Source: an uncultured Bacilli bacterium
GTDB lineage: Bacteria; Bacillota_I; Bacilli_A; RF39; UBA660
Assembly (NCBI GenBank): GCA_934086145.1
Contig: CAKOHV010000017.1
Coordinates: 1-40,754, forward strand
Reading direction: 5' to 3'
DNA length: 40,754 nt
Numbering within the stretch: the stretch's first letter is position 1; each line of letters begins with the position of its first letter. Positions 33,399 to 40,754 of the stretch are shown here, in pieces. The notes beneath the pieces were generated by a model, which saw only the letters and a list, made by a program, of their open reading frames with translations, ran no database searches and was not told the origin of the DNA. A program made the translations under genes and the position numbers.

Positions 33399-34064
33399 AT
33401 GATTGGTAATGATTGGGATGAAAAACTTAGTATAATTTGGCACAGCAATGGCTTTAAAAAATTTCTAAAAATAGTCGAACATGAATATGAAACAAAAACA
33501 ATTTATCCTCCTAAAAATTATATATTTAATGCTTTAAAATTAACTCCTTATGCCAATACTAAAGTAGTAATTGTTGGACAAGACCCATATCATGGCGAAG
33601 GCGAAGCTCATGGCTTATCCTTTTCTGTTCAAAAAGGAATTAAAATTCCGCCATCTTTACAGAATATTTATAAAGAATTAAATGATGATTTGAATATTCC
33701 AATTGCTCATACTGGTGATTTAACAAAATGGGGGCATGAAGGCGTTCTTATGCTAAATGCTGTCTTGACCGTTGAAAAGGATCATCCAGCTTCTCATCGT
33801 AACTTAGGTTGGGAGCTATTAACTGATTACATAATAAAAGTTTTGAATCAAAAAGAAGAACCAGTTGTCTTTATTTTATGGGGTAATTTTGCTAAAGAAA
33901 AAGCTAAGTATATAACAAATCCTCGTCATTTAATTATAACGTCTCCTCATCCATCGCCATTTTCAGCTCGTAGTGGTTTCTTCGGTAGTAAACCTTTTTC
34001 TAGAACTAACAATTTTCTTCGCGAACATCATTTAAAAGAAATTGACTGGCAAATCGACGAGTAG
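33399..34064 (+). CDS. ung: Uracil-DNA glycosylase (family 1)
   Basis: Ung removes uracil from DNA in base-excision repair. The catalytic water-activating loop is GQDPYHG (60-66, D62). The uracil specificity segment and Leu-intercalation loop HPSPFSARSGFFG begin at H184. MLNAVLTVEKDHPASH is also conserved. Length is 221. The ribosome binding site is weak (AAGTGA). It is a single gene facing lemA; the terminator between them is stronger for lemA. Confidence 0.96.
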   Translation: MIGNDWDEKLSIIWHSNGFKKFLKIVEHEYETKTIYPPKNYIFNALKLTPYANTKVVIVGQDPYHGEGEAHGLSFSVQKGIKIPPSLQNIYKELNDDLNIPIAHTGDLTKWGHEGVLMLNAVLTVEKDHPASHRNLGWELLTDYIIKVLNQKEEPVVFILWGNFAKEKAKYITNPRHLIITSPHPSPFSARSGFFGSKPFSRTNNFLREHHLKEIDWQIDE

Positions 34065-34122
34065 AGTTGTGCATAATCGCTAAGTTATCAACAAAAATAT
34101 TGAATTATCAAAATATAGCTAC

Positions 34123-34149
34123 AAAAAAAGCGCCTCAGAAAGGTGCTTT
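34123..34149 (-). terminator. Terminator of lemA (possibly shared with ung)
   Basis: A 9-bp stem with one G-U pair (34127-34135 with 34141-34149) and a 5-base loop. On the minus strand it is followed by seven T; on the plus strand by TAACTTTAAT only. Confidence 0.7.
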
Positions 34150-34160
34150 AACTTTAATAA

Positions 34161-34706
34161 TTATAATTTGAAGTCGTCAATAATTTCATCTTCCATATTT
34201 TTCCCGTCGAAAAAGGTTTTAATTTCAATTTTATGCATTCTTGCCACAATATTAGAGGGAAATGTTCTGATTAAATCATTCAATTCACTAGTATATTTAT
34301 TATAGTATGACTTAGCTGCTTGTAACTTCTCGTCAATACGTTTATCTTCATTAATTAATTCTTTAAAGGCTTTTTTATTATTTAAATCAGGATAATCATT
34401 TTTAATTTGCATCCATAAATTATAATATTCCGTTATTCTTCTGTCTAAATCAAAATTACTAATATTTTCATTTTTTAACTTATCCAAATTTTTAAAAAAA
34501 GTTTTATCATTATCCAATTCAGTTTGAATATATTTATCAACACGGACTAACAAATCGTATCTAGATCTTAGCGCTTCATCAATTAAACATTCAGCTTGAT
34601 TAATTTTGGTCTTAGAGTGTTGTAATTTGTTATATTGATAAATATATAGAATACCAATCGAACCAAAAATGATAATAATAAATAAAAAAGCGTATAAGAT
34701 CTCCAT
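34161..34706 (-). CDS. lemA: LemA family membrane protein
   Basis: A 181-residue protein with one N-terminal membrane helix (about 2-22) and a long helical bundle. LemA proteins have no firm function. Family features are YNKLQHSKTKINQAECLIDEAL, SRYDLLVRVDKYI, YYNLWMQIKNDYPDLN and RTFPSNIVARMHK. I chose the ATG at 34706 (reading EILYAFLF) because GAGGG is 5 to 6 bases upstream; the TTG four codons earlier overlaps this site. A minus-strand TATAAT lies at 34729-34734. Stand-alone gene. Confidence 0.85.
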   Translation of the reverse strand: MEILYAFLFIIIIFGSIGILYIYQYNKLQHSKTKINQAECLIDEALRSRYDLLVRVDKYIQTELDNDKTFFKNLDKLKNENISNFDLDRRITEYYNLWMQIKNDYPDLNNKKAFKELINEDKRIDEKLQAAKSYYNKYTSELNDLIRTFPSNIVARMHKIEIKTFFDGKNMEDEIIDDFKL

Positions 34707-34798
34707 AATATCCCTCAATTCTACTTAGATTATAACATATTATTAAATTTACAAAAATAGTAATTTATAATAAAATGTAAAGAGATTAGGAATGGTGA

Positions 34799-35299
34799 AT
34801 GATGAAAATTACAACAATCAAAGTAGGAGATTTAGCTACTAATTGTTATCTCTTAGAAAAAAATGGTAAAGTTCTTATAATTGATCCTGGGGATGATTTT
34901 TCTTTAATTAAATCAAAAATAGAAAGTAAACATGTTGTTGGTTGCTTAGTGACACACTTTCATTTTGATCACATTGGTGCTTTAGAAGAAGTTTTGAGTT
35001 ATTATAATCTTGAAGTAAATAAAGTAACTGATCCCGACTTTGTTTTTGAAACTATTGAGACTCCAGGTCACACTTTTGATTCAAAAACCTTTTATTTTAA
35101 AAATGAAAAAGTTATGTTTACTGGTGATTTTATTTTTAAATCTTCTATTGGTCGTACCGATTTAGGAGGAAATGACAAAGATATGGTTTATAGTTTAAAT
35201 TTGATAGAAAAATATGCTGATGATATTGCAATCTATCCAGGGCATGGACCATCAACTAACTTGGGTCAAGAAAAAAAGAATTTTAGAACGTATTTTTAA
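34799..35299 (+). CDS. Short glyoxalase II-like metallo-beta-lactamase-fold hydrolase
   Basis: A 166-residue MBL-fold protein of the small glyoxalase II/YcbL kind, shorter than the usual 200 residues. The metal-binding motif THFHFDHIGAL, then TPGHTFDSKTF and GDFIFKSSIGRTDL, and YPGHGPSTNLGQEKKN are complete. The lower-substrate helix found in long glyoxalase II is missing. It may hydrolyse glutathione-type or other thioesters, but the real substrate is unknown. ATG 34802 is an alternative start. It is monocistronic. Confidence 0.85.
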   Translation: MMKITTIKVGDLATNCYLLEKNGKVLIIDPGDDFSLIKSKIESKHVVGCLVTHFHFDHIGALEEVLSYYNLEVNKVTDPDFVFETIETPGHTFDSKTFYFKNEKVMFTGDFIFKSSIGRTDLGGNDKDMVYSLNLIEKYADDIAIYPGHGPSTNLGQEKKNFRTYF

Positions 35300-35314
35300 A
35301 AATTCTTTTTTTTT
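35277..35314. terminator. Bidirectional terminator between the MBL gene and gerQ
   Basis: A stem GAATTTTA/TAAAAATTC (35278-35285 with 35297-35305, one bulged A). Eight or more T follow it on the plus strand and seven T follow it on the minus strand. Confidence 0.65.
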
Positions 35315-35321
35315 ATCAAAT

Positions 35322-35672
35322 TTATCCTACAATATAGCCCTTTTCTGTATAATCAATTGGTTCGCTAAATTCAACATAATCTAAATAAATCATTAATATT
35401 AAATACCATTTACCAGTGTGTGAATCACTAATGATTAAGTGGTCTCTGCCAGCCTGCTCAATAATTCCTTCAAAAATCTTATCTTTCCATTCGTTGGCAT
35501 CGGGGAAACTTACATAGGCCTTAATTTTTTTGCCTTTATTATGTCTTAAGATATTTTCAATATAGCTTTGTTGCATTGATATGTCATTTTCTTTAGCGGC
35601 TTCATAACCAGCTTCATACGTGTCATTATTTATAGTAGGAAAAGCCGGATTTTGGTAATAATTACCATTCAT
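35322..35672 (-). CDS. gerQ: GerQ-like spore coat protein
   Basis: A 116-residue protein matching GerQ of Bacillus, a spore inner-coat protein needed for hydrolase CwlJ localisation and crosslinked by transglutaminase. The conserved core is clear: QQSYIENILRHNKGKKIKAY, IFEGIIEQAGRDHLIISD, HTGKWYLILMIYLDYVEF. The Bacillus protein has a longer Gly/Gln/Lys-rich N-terminus; here it is short and reads NGNYYQNPAFP. ATG 35672 has AGAGGTGA upstream; GTG 35681 lies in that site. Its presence suggests a sporulating ancestor or some other use, because no other sporulation gene lies in the window. Confidence 0.8.
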   Translation of the reverse strand: MNGNYYQNPAFPTINNDTYEAGYEAAKENDISMQQSYIENILRHNKGKKIKAYVSFPDANEWKDKIFEGIIEQAGRDHLIISDSHTGKWYLILMIYLDYVEFSEPIDYTEKGYIVG

Positions 35673-35689
35673 AAAAATCACCTCTTTAA

Positions 35690-35724
35690 ATTATATGCCA
35701 AGATACTCTTAAATATAGTATAAT
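35690..35724. promoter_or_regulatory. Divergent promoters of gerQ and yitT
   Basis: On the minus strand TATAAT is at 35690-35695 (gerQ). On the plus strand TATAAT is at 35719-35724 (yitT gene) with a weak -35 ATGCCA at 35695-35700 and an 18-bp spacer. The -35 of one touches the -10 of the other. Confidence 0.5.
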
Positions 35725-35740
35725 TTTAATAGGTGATAAT

Positions 35741-36637
35741 ATGAAAAGTAACTTTCAAGACTTTTTAAAAAGCATTAAATCCAATAATATTATTCCACGT
35801 TTATTAATAACAATTGTTGGTATCTTTGCCTTGGCTGTTAACTATAACCTCTTTTTGCTTCATAATGACTTGGTTATTGGGGGAGCGAGTGGTATTTCTA
35901 TTATTGTAAATGAATATTTCCATATAACTCCAGCCCTCTTTTTACTTGTATTCAACATTGTGTCGATTATTTTTAGTTTTTGGCTTCTCGGGGCCAAGAC
36001 AACCAGTATGACGATTGTTGGCTCGCTGCTTTATCCGTTGTTTGTAGAAATTACAGCTCCATGGTGCGCCACATTAGCTCCCAAGATTGTTTTAGATAAT
36101 TTTTTACTAGTTGTTCTTATAAGTGCCTTTATATATGGCGTTGCTGGGGGAATAATATACCGTACCGGTTTTTCTACAGGAGGAACTGATACTTTAATTC
36201 AAATAATATGTAAATATTTAAACTTAAAAACTGGAACGGTTTCCTTTATTGTTAATTTTATTATCATAATATCTGGTGGTCTTATTTTTGGTTTAAGTAA
36301 AGCTGTGTATGCTACAATAATTATTGTAATAAATAGTCAACTTGTTGATCGTATTATGCTTGGCATATCAGATAGCAAAATGTTTTATATTAGCACACAA
36401 AAAATGACTGAAGTAAAAAAAGTAATAAATGACTTTAATAATGGTTATAGTATTCTAAATGTCGAAGGTGGTTATAGTAATAAAACAAATCCTATGATAA
36501 TGTGTGTCGTTCCAACTACCCAATATTTTTTATTTAAAAAATTAATCCAAGATGTTGATCCTAATGCTTTTATTATAATTAGTGATTGTTATGAGGTGTA
36601 TGGTGGACAACGTAAAGAAAAATTCCCGTTTATTTAA
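35741..36637 (+). CDS. YitT family membrane protein
   Basis: A 298-residue protein with five to six membrane helices and a C-terminal cytosolic DUF2179 domain. The YitT_membrane region has GGASGISIIVNEY and GFSTGGTDTLIQII, both glycine-rich family marks; the tail is KKVINDFNNGYSILNVEGGY and PNAFIIISDCYEVYG. The function is unknown; members are common in Firmicutes, often in several copies. AGGTGA precedes ATG 35741. Single gene with its own terminator. Confidence 0.88.
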   Translation: MKSNFQDFLKSIKSNNIIPRLLITIVGIFALAVNYNLFLLHNDLVIGGASGISIIVNEYFHITPALFLLVFNIVSIIFSFWLLGAKTTSMTIVGSLLYPLFVEITAPWCATLAPKIVLDNFLLVVLISAFIYGVAGGIIYRTGFSTGGTDTLIQIICKYLNLKTGTVSFIVNFIIIISGGLIFGLSKAVYATIIIVINSQLVDRIMLGISDSKMFYISTQKMTEVKKVINDFNNGYSILNVEGGYSNKTNPMIMCVVPTTQYFLFKKLIQDVDPNAFIIISDCYEVYGGQRKEKFPFI

Positions 36638-36649
36638 CGAGAATTTTTT
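36618..36649 (+). terminator. Terminator of the yitT gene
   Basis: A stem AAAAATTC-C-CGTT/AACG-A-GAATTTTT (36618-36630 with 36636-36648) with one mismatch and a T-run in the right arm. Confidence 0.7.
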
Positions 36650-36651
36650 GA

Positions 36652-36657
36652 TATAAT
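36652..36657 (+). promoter_or_regulatory. -10 box of ftsEX operon
   Basis: TATAAT directly after the yitT terminator, 23 bases before ATG 36680, with AAGGTGG between. The -35 region is weak (TTTATT). Confidence 0.45.
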
Positions 36658-36679
36658 ATAAAAAATAAGGTGGTATTAA

Positions 36680-37381
36680 ATGAAATTTATAGATATAAAA
36701 CATTGTTATAAAGTTTATAAAAATGGTGTCACTGCAATAGCCGATTTAACCTTATCAATTGATAAAGGAGAATTCGTTTTTATTACAGGAGCATCAGGCT
36801 GTGGTAAATCCACACTAGTAAAAATGCTTTATCGCGAAGAAAAACCAACTAAAGGGGAAGTTATTGTAGGTGGTATAAATGTTGCCAAACTTTACAATAG
36901 TCGTGTATATAAATTGCGACGTAAATTAGGAATAGTCTTCCAAGACTTTAAACTATTACCTAAATTGACTGTTTATGAAAATGTTGCCTTTGGTCTTGAA
37001 AATTCAGGAATGAGAAGCAAAGACATTAAAAAGAAGGTTTTGATTGCAATTGAAAGGGTTGGTTTAAAGGAGAAACTAAGGAGCTTTCCTAATCAATTGT
37101 CTGGTGGAGAACAACAACGAGTCTGTATTGCGCGAGCTATAGTCGACGAACCCAAAGTCTTAATTTGCGACGAGCCGACAGGAAACCTAGATCCTAAAAC
37201 ATCCAAGGAAATAGTTAAAGTAATTAATAAAATCAACAAGGAAATGGGGACGACAGTTATTATGGTAACTCATGATAAAGAAATCGTTAACTCAATGAAA
37301 AAAAGAGTAATTACTCTTGAAAATGGTGTCCTTGCTGGTGATACATTGAAAGGAAGTTATACAGCCGATGAGAATGATTAG
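36680..37381 (+). CDS. ftsE: Cell-division ATP-binding protein FtsE
   Basis: FtsE is the ATPase of the FtsEX complex, which turns on wall hydrolases at division. Walker A is GASGCGKST (37-45), the Q-loop VFQDFKLLP, signature LSGGEQQR (about 139-146) and Walker B VLICDEPTGNLDP. HDKE carries the switch histidine. It is 233 residues and overlaps ftsX by 14 bases. The operon ftsE-ftsX-M23 fits a direct machine for splitting the septum. Confidence 0.95.
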   Translation: MKFIDIKHCYKVYKNGVTAIADLTLSIDKGEFVFITGASGCGKSTLVKMLYREEKPTKGEVIVGGINVAKLYNSRVYKLRRKLGIVFQDFKLLPKLTVYENVAFGLENSGMRSKDIKKKVLIAIERVGLKEKLRSFPNQLSGGEQQRVCIARAIVDEPKVLICDEPTGNLDPKTSKEIVKVINKINKEMGTTVIMVTHDKEIVNSMKKRVITLENGVLAGDTLKGSYTADEND

Positions 37382-38282
37382 AATTTTTGTAAGAAACGTT
37401 AAAAGTGCTCTTAAAAGTATTTTTCGTAATTTTAGCTTAAGCGTTGCGTCTGTAGTTTGTACGACCATAACCTTAGTAATAGTTGCTATAGCTATAATAG
37501 TAGCGGCAAATGTAAATCGTTTTACTAAAAACATTGGTGATTCATTAACTATTATTACCTTTGTCGATTCAAAGGCTTCTGAAGAAGAAATTGCTAAAGT
37601 AAAAAGTTCACTTTTGGAAATAAGTAATATTCGTAGTGATGAATTACTATATAAATCTAAAGAAGATATCAAAAATGAAACTTTAGCTAATACAGAAAAA
37701 GGAAGTACAGTTTATAACGTTATAAGTAGTTTAACAACTGATAATAATCCTCTTGAATCAGAATTTATTGTTTCAGTTAAAGATATTGAAAAATTAAAAA
37801 CTACAGCTTCTGAAATTGAAAAAATAGATAAGGTAACTAAAGTTAAATATAGTGATAGCGTTGTCGACAAAATGATTCCTGTTTTTGACATTGTTAAAAA
37901 AATTACAATCGGTATTATATTAGGTTTGATTGTCGTAACTATCTTCCTAATTTGTAATACAATTAAACTAACAATTTTTTCTCGTAGAAGTGAAATCGAG
38001 ATAATGCGTTTAGTAGGAACAAGTAATTCAGTAGTAAGACTACCTTTCGTAATTGAAGGTTTATTCTTAGGTATTATTGGCTCTATAATCCCAATAATTG
38101 TAACTGTTTGGGGCTATATAATTGCTTATGATAAATTAGAAGGACATTTATTTAGCAATGTTATCAAATTGATTGAACCAATGCCTTTTGTTATATATAT
38201 TTCTATTGTTTTAGTAGTAATAGGTGGCTTTGTTGGAATGCTTGGAAGTTACCGTACTGTAAGGAGGTACTTAAAAATTTAA
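37368..38282 (+). CDS. ftsX: Cell-division membrane protein FtsX
   Basis: FtsX (304 residues) has four membrane segments: one near the N-terminus (about 26-46), then three after a large extracellular loop (about 175-197, 222-245, 270-290). The loop (about 50-170) is the usual docking site for the hydrolase. Family marks are RNVKSALKSIFRNFSLS and IMRLVGTSNSVVRLPFVIEG. ATG 37368 or ATG 37374 may start it; AGGAAG lies upstream. It ends on the first base of the next gene, showing tight coupling with the M23 protein. Confidence 0.93.
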   Translation: MRMIRIFVRNVKSALKSIFRNFSLSVASVVCTTITLVIVAIAIIVAANVNRFTKNIGDSLTIITFVDSKASEEEIAKVKSSLLEISNIRSDELLYKSKEDIKNETLANTEKGSTVYNVISSLTTDNNPLESEFIVSVKDIEKLKTTASEIEKIDKVTKVKYSDSVVDKMIPVFDIVKKITIGIILGLIVVTIFLICNTIKLTIFSRRSEIEIMRLVGTSNSVVRLPFVIEGLFLGIIGSIIPIIVTVWGYIIAYDKLEGHLFSNVIKLIEPMPFVIYISIVLVVIGGFVGMLGSYRTVRRYLKI

Positions 38283-39499
38283 TGAATAAAAAAATAAATT
38301 TAATCTTAATTGTTGGCCTTTTATTATCAATTATAACGCCTTTTCATAGTGTTAATGCTTCAAGTAAAACTCTTCAAGATGAAAAAAATGAATTGGCGCA
38401 AATGCGTAATGAAAAAGCCGAAAACAATCGTTTGACTCAGGAAGCAAAAAATTCTATTGATGCTAAACGAAACGCTATTGTAAAAGCTAATGCTACAATT
38501 GAAGATAATGAACAAAAAGTAGAAAACTCCAAAGTTAAAGTAACAGAAAGTCAAGAACAAATCAAAGTCAAAACAGAAGAGTTAAGAAATATTATTGTTA
38601 ATTTACAATATACAGGCACTAGCAGTGAATCTATTTATTTAGATTATGTTTTTGATGCTGAATCAATTTCTGATCTTATTGAAAGAGAAGCTATTATTGA
38701 AACCATAACTGAAGATACCAAAAAGCAATTAGAAGGTTTAGAAAAATTAATTGTTGATAACCAAAATCTTCAAGCTAAATTAGCTGATGATAATGTGACA
38801 TTGACTAATTCCATTTCTTCTTATGAAAAACAAGTTCAAGAACTAGAAGCTTATATTGATAAATATGCTTCTATTGGAATGGACTATGATCAAAAAATAA
38901 AATCCAAAGAATCTATAATAAAACAATATGAAGATGCAGGTTGTAAAAATTCTGACAAAATTGATGATTGTTATAATAATCGTTTCATTCTAATATCTAA
39001 TGGCTTTTATCGCCCTTTAAATTCAGGTAAATTAACTCAAGCCTGGGGTAATAACGGTCATGCTGGAATGGACATTGGTGGTAACGCTAAAGGTACTGCC
39101 ATTTATGCTCCAGCTGTAGGAGTCGTTGCCGCAACCAGTTATCGCAGTAGTTGTGGTGGCAATATTATTTACATTCATCATAACGTAAATGGCAAAGCCT
39201 ATACCACTGAGTTTGGACATCTAACATCAATAAATGTTAAAGTTGGTCAAACTGTTACGCCATCTACCATTATAGGTACAGTTGGTGGAGATTCATCAAC
39301 TTTCTACTATGATAAATGTACAACAGGTACTCATCTTCACTATAGTGTATCCTATGGTCATTATCTGGGTGGTGGAAGTGCTGGCTATCGTAGCTGGTCT
39401 ACATTTAAAAGTAATACCAGAGCAACTTCTGTATCATCAATTACTAATATCAAAAATGTTAGAGGATGGTCATGGACTAGTCGCTATTCGAAGCTATAA
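38282..39499 (+). CDS. Exported coiled-coil M23 hydrolase, probable FtsEX partner
   Basis: A 405-residue secreted protein with a signal peptide (1 to about 26, cleavage after VNA), a long coiled-coil (about 28-220; QDEKNELAQMRNEKAENNR and so on) and an M23 peptidase domain. Zinc ligands H260 and D264 (HAGMD) and H351 and H353 (HLHYS) are all there. This is the EnvC/CwlO/PcsB plan: the coiled-coil docks on FtsX and gates the catalytic part. Its position, sharing a base with the ftsX stop, makes the link likely. PcsB uses CHAP in place of M23, so this is nearer EnvC-like in domain type, with the active residues retained. A short tail after the M23 domain is rich in Ser, Arg and Trp. Confidence 0.9.
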   Translation: MNKKINLILIVGLLLSIITPFHSVNASSKTLQDEKNELAQMRNEKAENNRLTQEAKNSIDAKRNAIVKANATIEDNEQKVENSKVKVTESQEQIKVKTEELRNIIVNLQYTGTSSESIYLDYVFDAESISDLIEREAIIETITEDTKKQLEGLEKLIVDNQNLQAKLADDNVTLTNSISSYEKQVQELEAYIDKYASIGMDYDQKIKSKESIIKQYEDAGCKNSDKIDDCYNNRFILISNGFYRPLNSGKLTQAWGNNGHAGMDIGGNAKGTAIYAPAVGVVAATSYRSSCGGNIIYIHHNVNGKAYTTEFGHLTSINVKVGQTVTPSTIIGTVGGDSSTFYYDKCTTGTHLHYSVSYGHYLGGGSAGYRSWSTFKSNTRATSVSSITNIKNVRGWSWTSRYSKL

Positions 39500-39512
39500 G
39501 CTTCTTTTTTTT
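39490..39512 (+). terminator. Terminator of ftsEX operon
   Basis: A 6-bp stem GAAGCT/AGCTTC (39490-39495 with 39499-39504) with the gene's stop codon in and beside the loop, followed by eight T. Confidence 0.7.
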
Positions 39513-39579
39513 AGCTTTTAACAATTATAAAATTATGATATTATAAGAAAGCAAAAATTATAGATATTTAGGTGATGTT

Positions 39580-40509
39580 ATGAGCTTTACAACTAATTTA
39601 AAAGAAGAAATAACGAAGAATGATATTTCAAAAATCGAATCATTAACTGAACTAGCAGCTTTCATTCGCTTCAGTGGTCAAATCAAAAAGAATAAAGTTA
39701 TCTTAACGATTGAAAATGCTTCGGTCGCTCGTCGTATTTATAAAGACTTAAAATATAATTTTGCGATAAATATAAAATTAATTGTCAGAAGTCAACGTCG
39801 TTTTCGGGCTAAGCAAATCTATATTTTAGAAATTAATAAAAAAGTTGATTTGATTCTTGAATCTTTAAATATCAAACAAAATGGTAAAAAAATTTTACCA
39901 AATGACTATTTTTTAGCTAGTAAAGAGGAAAAAATATCATTTCTTCGCGGAGCTTTTTTATCAACAGGTAGTTTAAATGATCCTAATACGGGTGGTTATC
40001 ACCTTGAAATTACTTCTCCCTATAAAAAAGATGGTCTTTATATCAGCCATCTGTTAGAAGAATTTAAAATAACGTCAAAGGTTATCAAAAGAAATAATCA
40101 TTATATGGTTTATGTTAAAAGTGCTGAAATGATTAGTGATTTTATCAAAATGTTAGGTGCTACTAATAGTTTATTTTATTTTGAAGACATTAGAATTTAT
40201 CGTGATCACAAAAATATGATTAATCGCTTAAATAATTGTGAAATAGCTAATCAGGAAAAAATTTTAAAAAGTGGAATGAAGCAATTAGAAGATATTTGGT
40301 ATTTAAAAGAACACGATTTGCTCGGGTTATTGGATGAAAATACTCAAGAAGCAGTAAGATATCGTGAATTGTATCCTGAAACTTCTTTGCAAGAATTAGC
40401 TGAAATTATATCTCAAGAAACAGGCCATAATATTGGCAAATCCGGTGTTAACCATTATTTTATCAAAGTAAAAAAGTTAGCTGAAAAACATCGTCTTAAT
40501 AATCAATAA
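39580..40509 (+). CDS. whiA: WhiA sporulation/division regulator
   Basis: WhiA (309 residues) is a DNA-binding protein with a LAGLIDADG-homing-endonuclease-like fold (about 1-190) and a C-terminal HTH. It is found across Gram-positives; in Bacillus it influences division and chromosome segregation. Marks include TNLKEEITKN, ELAAFIRFSGQI, FLRGAFLSTGSLNDP, YHLEIT and at the end LQELAEIISQETGHNIGKSG, VNHYFIKVKKLAEK. AGGTGA precedes ATG 39580. In Bacillus it follows rapZ and mgfK (yvcJ-yvcK); here neither gene is next to it. Confidence 0.93.
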   Translation: MSFTTNLKEEITKNDISKIESLTELAAFIRFSGQIKKNKVILTIENASVARRIYKDLKYNFAINIKLIVRSQRRFRAKQIYILEINKKVDLILESLNIKQNGKKILPNDYFLASKEEKISFLRGAFLSTGSLNDPNTGGYHLEITSPYKKDGLYISHLLEEFKITSKVIKRNNHYMVYVKSAEMISDFIKMLGATNSLFYFEDIRIYRDHKNMINRLNNCEIANQEKILKSGMKQLEDIWYLKEHDLLGLLDENTQEAVRYRELYPETSLQELAEIISQETGHNIGKSGVNHYFIKVKKLAEKHRLNNQ

Positions 40510-40510
40510 A

Positions 40511-40681
40511 ACAAATAAAAGAGTCGAGTGTGTAAATAAATCAGTATTTCCAACAGATATGTCATTATTAAAGTGCTTATATTTATCAACGAAAAATATA
40601 TCCAAGAAATGGGACCAAGCATATAGAAATTGGGGACCAATATTGTCTGAGCTTTCTATAATGTTTGATGGAAGAATATAG
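40511..40681 (+). pseudogene. C-terminal scar of an IS256-family transposase
   Basis: The frame that ends at TAG 40679-40681 reads NKSVFPTDMSLLKCLYLS, then NISKKWDQAYRNWGPILSEL and SIMFDGRI. This matches the C-terminus of IS256-family (mutator-type) transposases: FPTxxxLxKxLYLAxxxIxKKW, then NWxxxLxQLxIxFxxRL. Only about 55 of some 400 residues are left. The DDE catalytic residues are gone and the frame runs in from the whiA end, so the element is dead. No terminal inverted repeat was seen. It marks a past insertion just after whiA. Confidence 0.75.
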
Positions 40682-40713
40682 TTTGAGTTCCGGTAAAATT
40701 TAAATTAAATTTA

Positions 40714-40750
40714 AAAAATCAGAGATTGTGGAAAACTTTCTCTGATTTTT
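40714..40750. terminator. Terminator-like hairpin at window end
   Basis: A 12-bp stem AAAAATCAGAGA/TCTCTGATTTTT (40714-40725 with 40739-40750), 13-base loop, T-rich right arm and A-rich left arm, so it could act in both directions. It is 33 bases after the transposase scar and may once have ended that gene, or serve whiA. Confidence 0.6.
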
Positions 40751-40754
40751 GATG

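Noticed and set aside
39282..39521. Plus-strand open frame of 79 codons over the end of the M23 hydrolase gene
   Set aside because: It is out of frame with a conserved M23 domain whose zinc ligands lie in the other frame.

Overview
The window comes from a very AT-rich, low-GC Gram-positive bacterium of class Bacilli. The core gene content and order recall the region near the origin in Bacillus: soj/spo0J (parA/parB), a DUF951 gene, ychF, rpsF-ssb-rpsR, rplI, dnaB, yycJ and rlmH. The composition suggests a walled relative of the mollicutes (an RF39- or Erysipelotrichia-type gut lineage is my guess). It keeps murC, murD, FtsEX and two M23 cell-wall hydrolases. It uses the standard code: prfB (release factor 2) is present and has the in-frame UGA frameshift control, so UGA is a stop codon here, unlike in Mycoplasma.

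Left third (1 to about 11 kb) is accessory DNA: long AT-rich gaps, gene remnants and genes of unusual architecture. It holds a decayed SEC-C motif end next to a 10-bp tandem repeat, a small protein with two 31-residue repeats, an RlmA-type 23S rRNA methyltransferase, a large UvrD-like helicase with a nuclease-like insert, zinc ribbons and an RQC-like C-terminus, an unassigned 636-residue protein, a GNAT pair of which the first is frameshifted, and a helical protein ending in a divergent kinase-like domain. Decayed coding scraps lie between 10.6 and 11.0 kb. A zinc-dependent dehydrogenase closes this part.

Core part (12.3 to 40.5 kb) is dense and operonic: mnmA; prfB-tilS-ftsH; parA-parB-mscS-DUF951-AbgT transporter; ychF-membrane protein; rpsF-ssb-rpsR; murD-murC (minus strand); rplI-dnaB-M23/LysM/G5 peptidase-yycJ-rlmH; ung; lemA (minus); a metallo-beta-lactamase-fold hydrolase; gerQ (minus); yitT; ftsE-ftsX-M23 coiled-coil hydrolase; whiA. 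Nearly every unit ends in a clear hairpin plus T-run terminator. The window ends with the C-terminal scar of an IS256-family transposase.

Functionally the core links chromosome segregation (ParAB), replication (DnaB, SSB), translation and tRNA/rRNA modification (S6, S18, L9, RF2, TilS, MnmA, RlmH, RlmA), membrane proteolysis (FtsH) and wall synthesis and splitting (MurC, MurD, FtsEX with a hydrolase). The most promising less-described items are the kinase-like protein, the helicase fusion, the repeat protein, the 636-residue protein, an FtsH with a Rho_N-like tail, and a leader RNA before rpsF that looks like an S6:S18 autoregulatory switch.
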